Under the pieces are notes generated by a model. The model made no database searches and was not told the origin of the DNA. It worked only from the letters and a program-made list of their open reading frames with translations. The position numbers and the translations under genes were made by a program. A DNA stretch of 37,026 nucleotides from an uncultured Muribaculaceae bacterium (GTDB taxonomy: Bacteria > Bacteroidota > Bacteroidia > Bacteroidales > Muribaculaceae): positions 1 to 37,026 of the forward strand of contig CAJTRS010000021.1 in the NCBI GenBank assembly GCA_910578805.1, given 5' to 3'. Every line of letters starts with the position of its first letter. The stretch's first letter is position 1. Of the stretch, positions 32,493-37,026 are shown piece after piece.

Positions 32493-34076
32493 CTAATCGT
32501 TGACGGGATATTCCAACCGTATGGGATCGTCATACTTGATCTGGGCATCGCGCAGGGTGGCACGCAACTGCCGGGTGATCTCTTCGGTGCCGGGACGGCC
32601 GTATATGTTGTGCATCTCCTTAGGGTCGTCAAGCAGATCGTAAAGTTCCCATTCGTCTATATCGTTATAGAAATGTATGAGTTTGTAGCGGTCGGTGCGC
32701 ACACCGTAGTGGCGCTTGACCATATGCTCGGCCGGAAATTCATGGAAGTGATAGTAAAGATACGGGCGTCGTTGGGCCGGCGTTTCGCCTTTGAGCAGTG
32801 GCACCATCGACTCTCCCTGCATGTCGGCCGGCACTTCCACACCGGCGAGTTCGAGAAATGTGGGAGCATAGTCTATGTTCTGTACCATCTGGTCTATGTC
32901 GCCTTTGGCTTCGTAACCCTTCGGGAGCATCATCACAAGCGGTGTGCGCATGGATTCCTCATACATGAACCGCTTGTCAAACCACCCGTGTTCGCCCATG
33001 TAGAATCCCTGATCGGAGGTATATACCACCAATGTGTTGTCAAGAAGGTCATTGTCGCGCAGATAATCGAGCACTCGGCCCACATTGCGGTCGAGCGAGG
33101 CCACCGTCTTGGCATAGTCACGCATGTAACGCTGGTATTTCCATTCCGACAGTGAATCGCCTGTCAGTCCGGAGGAGTAGAAATCATCGATGATGGGCCG
33201 GTAAAACTCGTCCCATCTGGCTCGCTGGGCGGAGTCCATTCGTCCTATCATCGATATGTAGTTGTTGAGCAGGCGGCTCTCTTTGCCGGGGGCAAGCATT
33301 TTAAGGTCATATATCGGGTCCATGTCATGATTGCTGTGAATGGACATCTCCTGTTCGCGTGCGGCACGGCGTCCGGTGTAATTATCATAAAAATTATCCG
33401 GGATATCGAATGTGCGGTCTTCATATAATTCCAGATCGCAGGTGTCGGCCAGCCAGTTGCGGTGTAGTGCCTTGTGGTGGATCAGCAGGCAGAACGGACG
33501 CTCCTTGTCGCGCTCTTTGTCAAGCCACTCCAAAGAGCGGTCTGTGATTATGTTGGTCAGATAACCGTGGCGCGTGATCGTGTCATTGGGCGCGAGAATG
33601 AATGCCGGGTTGTAATAGTCGCCCTGTCCGGGCACTATCTCCCATGTGTCGAAACCTGTGGGCAGTGTGTGCAGGTGCCATTTGCCGAATATGGCAGTCT
33701 GGTATCCGGCCTTCTGCAGATATTTGGGGAATGTGGGCTGCGAACTGTCGAAAGTGTCAGTCTCGTTGGACCGGAATCCGTTGGCATGGCTATGCTTGCC
33801 TGTAAGCATGCATGCGCGGGAGGGGCCGCTGAGGGAGTTGGCTACGAAGCTGTTGGTGAATCTAACCCCGTCGGACGCTATACGGTCGAGATTGGGAGTG
33901 TGTATGTGTCTCGTGTCATAGCAGCTCATCATCTGTGCCGTGTGGTCATCGGTCATTATATACACTATGTTTGGTCGCCCGGGTTCTCTTTCCTGTCTTG
34001 TCTCGGCATTGGCGGTCTGCCCTGCGGCGAGTGTCAGGGCCGCAGCCGGAATTATAGTATGGCAGTTGACATTCAT
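32493..34076 (-). CDS. Secreted S-type sulfatase (family S1; GlcNAc-6-sulfatase-like)
   Basis: This 527-residue protein has a signal peptide ending near TANA (residue 24). Metal-binding MTDDH is at 41-45. The active-site motif is SGPSR (83-87), so Ser83 is the predicted formylglycine precursor. Later motifs are AIFGKWHLH near 129 and YTSDQGFYMGEHGW in the second half, with the C-terminal ELYDLLDDPKEMHN typical of the family. The stretch TNSFVANSLSGPSRACMLTG, followed by KHSHANGF, recalls the S1 subfamily containing N-acetylglucosamine-6-O-sulfatases acting on mucin or heparan-type glycans; this is recollection, not a search result. It has a clear two-part promoter and is divergent from dnaK. 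No SusCD pair or glycosidase accompanies it. Confidence 0.92.
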   Translation of the reverse strand: MNVNCHTIIPAAALTLAAGQTANAETRQEREPGRPNIVYIMTDDHTAQMMSCYDTRHIHTPNLDRIASDGVRFTNSFVANSLSGPSRACMLTGKHSHANGFRSNETDTFDSSQPTFPKYLQKAGYQTAIFGKWHLHTLPTGFDTWEIVPGQGDYYNPAFILAPNDTITRHGYLTNIITDRSLEWLDKERDKERPFCLLIHHKALHRNWLADTCDLELYEDRTFDIPDNFYDNYTGRRAAREQEMSIHSNHDMDPIYDLKMLAPGKESRLLNNYISMIGRMDSAQRARWDEFYRPIIDDFYSSGLTGDSLSEWKYQRYMRDYAKTVASLDRNVGRVLDYLRDNDLLDNTLVVYTSDQGFYMGEHGWFDKRFMYEESMRTPLVMMLPKGYEAKGDIDQMVQNIDYAPTFLELAGVEVPADMQGESMVPLLKGETPAQRRPYLYYHFHEFPAEHMVKRHYGVRTDRYKLIHFYNDIDEWELYDLLDDPKEMHNIYGRPGTEEITRQLRATLRDAQIKYDDPIRLEYPVND

Positions 34077-34122
34077 GATACAGATAATAAGCTATAATAA
34101 AAATTAAGGTGTTTGTTGATTA

Positions 34123-34153
34123 CAAAGATAGCAATTACTCCGAGGCCGCACAA
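34123..34153 (-). promoter_or_regulatory. Promoter of sulfatase 2 (TTG, 20 bases, TATCTTTG)
   Basis: On the minus strand, TTG (34153-34151) and TATCTTTG (34130-34123) are separated by 20 bases, an excellent match to the Bacteroidetes consensus. The sulfatase ATG lies 46 bases downstream of the -7 box. Confidence 0.8.
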
Positions 34154-34181
34154 CCGCTTTGGCAGAAATATGTGTCAGAAA

Positions 34182-34196
34182 TGTCATTTTGTGACA
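34182..34196. promoter_or_regulatory. Palindrome TGTCA-N5-TGACA in the sulfatase/dnaK intergenic region
   Basis: TGTCATTTTGTGACA is a perfect 5-bp inverted repeat with a 5-base spacer. It lies within a set of three near-identical units, GGCAGAAAT (34161-34169), GTCAGAAAT (34174-34182) and GACAGAAAT (34193-34201). It is about 30 bases upstream of the sulfatase -33 element and about 150 bases upstream of dnaK. A regulator site is plausible; which gene it would serve is unknown. I found no clear dnaK promoter in 34197-34343. Confidence 0.45.
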
Positions 34197-34343
34197 GAAA
34201 TGGGTGTGGGACTATGTGGTTGAAAATGTGTGGTTTGTCGGTGATTCAACTTTTTTGGCACAAAATTTGTTTTTATATTGACATGAAAATATCAACTATA
34301 GAAATAATCAAAATTCAATAACAAATAAATATCATTTTTTATT

Positions 34344-36242
34344 ATGGGAAAAATTATAGGTATTGACCTTGGAACAACAAATTCATGTGTGGCAGTGCTT
34401 GAAGGCAATGACCCCGTTGTGATTCCTAACAGCGAAGGCCGCAACACCACACCTTCGGTAGTGGCTTTTGTTGACGGTGGCGAACGTAAGGTGGGTGACC
34501 CCGCAAAGCGTCAGGCCATCACCAACCCCAAGCGTACCATATACTCTATCAAGAGATTCATGGGTGAAACCTGTGATCAGGTTCAGAAAGAGATGGAGCG
34601 TGTGCCCTACAAGGTGGTATGCGGAGCCAACAATACTCCCCGTGTAGATATTGACGGCCGTGAATACACCCCTCAGGAAATATCGGCCATGATACTTCAG
34701 AAAATGAAGAAGACAGCCGAAGATTACCTCGGACAGTCGGTGACAGAAGCCGTGATAACAGTACCTGCATACTTCAATGACTCTCAGCGTCAGGCCACCA
34801 AGGAAGCCGGCGAGATAGCCGGTCTGACCGTGCGCCGTATCGTCAACGAGCCTACGGCGGCTGCGCTCGCTTATGGTCTTGACAAGAGCGACAAGGACCA
34901 GAAGATTGCGGTGTTTGACCTCGGCGGCGGCACATTCGATATATCCATACTGGAGCTTGGCGACGGCGTGTTTGAGGTAAAATCCACCAACGGTGACACC
35001 CATCTCGGCGGCGACGACTTCGACCAGGTGATCATTGACTGGCTTGCCGATGAGTTCAAGAAAGAAGAAGGTATAGACCTCCGTGAGGATCCCATGGCAC
35101 TCCAGCGCCTCAAGGAAGCTGCCGAAAAAGCCAAGATAGAACTTTCGAGCACCACGAGCACCGAGATAAATCTGCCCTATATCATGCCTGTCAACGGTAT
35201 TCCAAAGCACTTGGTAAAGACACTTACACGTGCCAAGTTCGAGCAGCTTGCCGACCGTCTGATCCAGGCCACCATCAAGCCCTGCGAACAGGCTCTCAAA
35301 GATGCCGGCATGACAGCCGGGGATATCGACGAGGTTATCCTTGTGGGAGGTTCGACACGTATCCCCGCCATACAGGAAATTGTGGCCAAATTCTTCGGCA
35401 AAGCTCCGTCAAAGGGTGTCAATCCCGATGAAGTGGTGGCCGTAGGAGCTGCTATCCAGGGCGGTGTGCTTTCAGGTGATGTGAAGGACGTGCTTCTCCT
35501 TGACGTAGTGCCCCTGTCGGTGGGTATCGAGACCCTCGGCGGTGTAATGACCAAGTTGATTGAAGCCAACACCACTATCCCTGTGCGCAAGAGTGAGACA
35601 TTCTCCACCGCCGCCGATAACCAGCCCTCGGTAGAGATACATGTGCTTCAGGGCGAGCGCCCCATGGCCAAGGACGACAAGACCCTCGGAAAATTCCACC
35701 TCGACGGCATTGCTCCCGCGCCCCGCGGCATTCCGCAGATCGAAGTTACATTTGAGATCGATGCCAACGGTATTCTCAATGTATCGGCCAAAGACAAAGC
35801 CACCGGTAAGGAACAGAGCATACGTATCGAAGCCTCGAGTGGTCTGACCGACGCCGAGATCAAGCGTATGAAGGACGAAGCTGCCGCCAATGCAGCCGCC
35901 GATGCCAAGGAAAAAGAGCGTATCGACAAACTCAATCAGGCCGATGCCCTTATATTCCAGACCGAAAAGCAGCTCAGCGAGCTCGGCGACAAGATTCCTG
36001 CCGACAAGAAAGCTCCCGTGGAAAATGCCCTTGCAGCCCTCAAAGAAGCTCACAAAGCCCAGAACATCGAGGGTATAGACGCTGCCATCAAGCAGATCGA
36101 GACAGCATTCGGCGCTATCCAGCAGGATATCCTCAACGCTCAGGCTCAGCAAGGCCAGCAGGCGGGTCCACAGGCCGGCCCCACCCCCAACCCCGGCAAC
36201 GGTGACGGAGTGACCGACGTGGACTTCGAGGAAGTGAAATAA
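34344..36242 (+). CDS. dnaK: Chaperone protein DnaK (Hsp70)
   Basis: DnaK is the ATP-dependent cytoplasmic Hsp70 that folds and protects proteins with DnaJ and GrpE. This copy has 632 residues, the normal length. The actin-like ATPase domain (1-380) carries GIDLGTTNSCVAVLEG at 5-20, the phosphate-2 motif DLGGGTFDISILELG near 192 and GGSTRIPAIQE near 333. The linker DVLLLDVVPLSVGIETLGG follows near 380. The substrate-binding domain and helical lid end with a Gln/Gly/Pro-rich stretch and the typical acidic tail VTDVDFEEVK. No dnaJ or grpE is adjacent in the window, and no CIRCE element is visible upstream. An efficient terminator lies 27 bases downstream. Confidence 0.98.
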   Translation: MGKIIGIDLGTTNSCVAVLEGNDPVVIPNSEGRNTTPSVVAFVDGGERKVGDPAKRQAITNPKRTIYSIKRFMGETCDQVQKEMERVPYKVVCGANNTPRVDIDGREYTPQEISAMILQKMKKTAEDYLGQSVTEAVITVPAYFNDSQRQATKEAGEIAGLTVRRIVNEPTAAALAYGLDKSDKDQKIAVFDLGGGTFDISILELGDGVFEVKSTNGDTHLGGDDFDQVIIDWLADEFKKEEGIDLREDPMALQRLKEAAEKAKIELSSTTSTEINLPYIMPVNGIPKHLVKTLTRAKFEQLADRLIQATIKPCEQALKDAGMTAGDIDEVILVGGSTRIPAIQEIVAKFFGKAPSKGVNPDEVVAVGAAIQGGVLSGDVKDVLLLDVVPLSVGIETLGGVMTKLIEANTTIPVRKSETFSTAADNQPSVEIHVLQGERPMAKDDKTLGKFHLDGIAPAPRGIPQIEVTFEIDANGILNVSAKDKATGKEQSIRIEASSGLTDAEIKRMKDEAAANAAADAKEKERIDKLNQADALIFQTEKQLSELGDKIPADKKAPVENALAALKEAHKAQNIEGIDAAIKQIETAFGAIQQDILNAQAQQGQQAGPQAGPTPNPGNGDGVTDVDFEEVK

Positions 36243-36268
36243 GTAGCGTGTTTCAACGTTTGCAATAT

Positions 36269-36301
36269 AAAGTGCGAATCAATAAAGATTCGCACTTTTT
36301 T
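36269..36301 (+). terminator. Intrinsic terminator of dnaK
   Basis: AAAGTGCGAATC (36269-36280) pairs perfectly with GATTCGCACTTT (36287-36298) around the loop AATAAA. A run of six T's covers 36296-36301. It is a classical intrinsic terminator on the + strand. Confidence 0.92.
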
Positions 36302-36303
36302 CG

Positions 36304-36378
36304 TAATTTTGCGATAGGTTTAATTGCCTATGGCATTGCGAACCGGTCTTTGGCCGACAGTCGTTATTGACCTATCGC
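36304..36378 (+). repeat. Separated 9-bp inverted repeat with promoter-like edge, before the VOC gene
   Basis: GCGATAGGT (36311-36319) and ACCTATCGC (36370-36378) are perfect inverted repeats 50 bases apart. A TAATTTTG box (36304-36311), fitting TAnnTTTG, touches the first arm. The interval 36302-36481 has no gene. A small RNA, a structured leader or a pair of operator sites are all possible; I do not recognise a known RNA family. Confidence 0.4.
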
Positions 36379-36463
36379 GAGCTAAAGGTTGGTGTTGAAT
36401 AATAAAAGATTAACGGGTTTCGCTCTTCTTTCGTTGATACGAGAGGTGAACATCGTTCTGTTT

Positions 36464-36471
36464 TAGATTTG
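36464..36471 (+). promoter_or_regulatory. Possible -7 element of the VOC gene (TAGATTTG)
   Basis: TAGATTTG fits TAnnTTTG and ends 10 bases before the ATG at 36482. The -33 position lacks TTG. If used, the mRNA leader would be only about 5 nt. Confidence 0.35.
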
Positions 36472-36481
36472 TGGTAGGATT

Positions 36482-36868
36482 ATGAAGCTTGACAAAGTAC
36501 ATCATGTTGCCGTAATATGTTCGGATTACAGGCGTAGTCTCGATTTTTATACCCGTGTGTTGGGGCTGACTGTCGTTGCCGAGCATTATCGCAAAGACAA
36601 GGATTCGTATAAGACTGACCTTGCACTTGACGGAGATTATATAATCGAGTTGTTTTCGTTCAAAGCTCCACCCGAGCGTCTGTCGTGGCCCGAGGCCGCC
36701 GGACTGCGTCATTTGGCTTTTGCGGTCAGTGATATTGATGCGGCTGTCGAGGAGCTTGACAGCAAAGGTGTAAGGCATGAGGATATGCGTACAGATGAAT
36801 ACACGGGACGACGTTTTGTGTTTTTTCATGATCCCGACGGCCTGCCCATTGAACTTTATGAAAAATAG
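36482..36868 (+). CDS. VOC/glyoxalase-fold protein, YaeR (GloA2) type
   Basis: This 128-residue cytoplasmic protein belongs to the glyoxalase/bleomycin-resistance superfamily and closely resembles E. coli YaeR over its whole length. The most similar segments are VHHVAVI, DGDYIIELFSFKAPPER, AGLRHLAFAVSDIDAAV and FFHDPDGLPIELYE. The four predicted metal ligands H8, E56, H77 and E124 are all present. The physiological substrate of YaeR is not established, so a glyoxalase I activity should not be assumed. The start ATG 36482 directly precedes the first conserved strand. A probable EamA transporter start follows 51 bases downstream. Confidence 0.92.
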   Translation: MKLDKVHHVAVICSDYRRSLDFYTRVLGLTVVAEHYRKDKDSYKTDLALDGDYIIELFSFKAPPERLSWPEAAGLRHLAFAVSDIDAAVEELDSKGVRHEDMRTDEYTGRRFVFFHDPDGLPIELYEK

Positions 36869-36919
36869 TCGTTATGTCGGGTCTTTGACCGGTATGGAGT
36901 TTAAGTCGTCGCGGTAGGT

Positions 36920-37026
36920 ATGTGGGTCTGGCTTGCGTTGGTCTCGGCTGTGTGTCTGGGATTTTATGATGGTACAACCATCCGCGATAGCGTATTGACG
37001 AACTCCGAAAGAGAGTTGTATCTTTG
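36920..37026 (+). CDS. Start of an EamA-like transporter, possibly disrupted (runs off window)
   Basis: An open frame from ATG 36920 to the window end encodes 35 residues. It begins MWVWLALVSAVCLGFYD, which is the usual opening of Bacteroidales EamA/DMT transporters as I recall them (one membrane helix ending GFYD). After that, relatives normally continue with a basic segment and the next helix, but here the frame reads GTTIRDSVLTNSEREL and overlaps a strong promoter at 36995-37026. The gene may therefore be truncated or interrupted near 36971. It is also possible that the whole short frame is a chance resemblance. It lies 51 bases after the VOC gene. Confidence 0.35.
   Translation, partial: MWVWLALVSAVCLGFYDGTTIRDSVLTNSERELYL
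36995..37026 (+). promoter_or_regulatory. Strong promoter at the window edge (TTG, 21 bases, TATCTTTG)
   Basis: TTG (36995-36997) and TATCTTTG (37019-37026) are separated by 21 bases, a complete Bacteroidetes promoter reading out of the window. It must serve a gene beyond position 37026. Confidence 0.7.

Noticed and set aside
34109..34321. A 70-codon + strand frame between sulfatase 2 and dnaK
   Set aside because: It covers the minus-strand promoter and the palindrome, shows no domain likeness, and its composition is that of AT-rich intergenic DNA.

Overview
The window reads as chromosomal DNA of an anaerobic member of the order Bacteroidales. The evidence is a pyruvate:ferredoxin oxidoreductase, a sodium-pumping methylmalonyl-CoA decarboxylase operon (the succinate-to-propionate route), a Rho factor with a long disordered insert, two secreted serine-type sulfatases, an oversized SecA, and promoters of the Bacteroidetes type (TTG, about 20 bases, TAnnTTTG). 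The oxalyl-CoA decarboxylase next to an AEC transporter, and the moderate base composition, suggest a gut lineage such as Muribaculaceae. That family-level placement is inference. No rRNA, tRNA, CRISPR array, phage or insertion sequence was recognised.

Layout. Positions 1-1655 (+) hold the 3' end of oxc and a YfdV-like AEC transporter, probably an oxalate module. Positions 1785-5318 (+) are nifJ, preceded by a terminator-like hairpin and followed by a 19-bp perfect two-way terminator shared with rubrerythrin (-). Positions 6092-9987 (+) hold a CDF metal exporter, a U32-family RNA-modification-type protein and galE. Positions 10037-21828 (+) are a tightly packed run: a DUF4105 membrane protein, an overlapping secreted phosphatase-fold protein that has lost its catalytic residues, a sulfatase, secA, a membrane-anchored coiled-coil protein, an MgtC family protein and a CPA2 antiporter. 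guaA follows from its own promoter, and a 22-bp perfect hairpin separates it from rho (-), which has a leader of about 220 nt.

Positions 26152-27488 (-) hold a small lipoprotein and a small unknown protein. Positions 27672-32314 (-) are one operon, in transcription order mce, mmdA, a lamin-tail/OadG fusion, mmdC, mmdB. It racemises and decarboxylates methylmalonyl-CoA while exporting Na+. A second sulfatase (-) and dnaK (+) diverge from a 267-bp intergenic region containing a clear promoter and a perfect palindrome. The window ends with a YaeR-type glyoxalase-fold gene, the start of what resembles an EamA transporter that departs from its family after about 17 residues, and a strong promoter pointing out of the window.

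Most genes are housekeeping or central anaerobic metabolism. The least explained items are the DUF4105/pseudo-phosphatase pair (10037-12809), the LTD-OadG fusion (29337-30260), the regulatory structures before nifJ, sulfatase 1, rho, mce and dnaK, and the apparent break near 36971. I found no clearly new multi-gene defence or mobile system.
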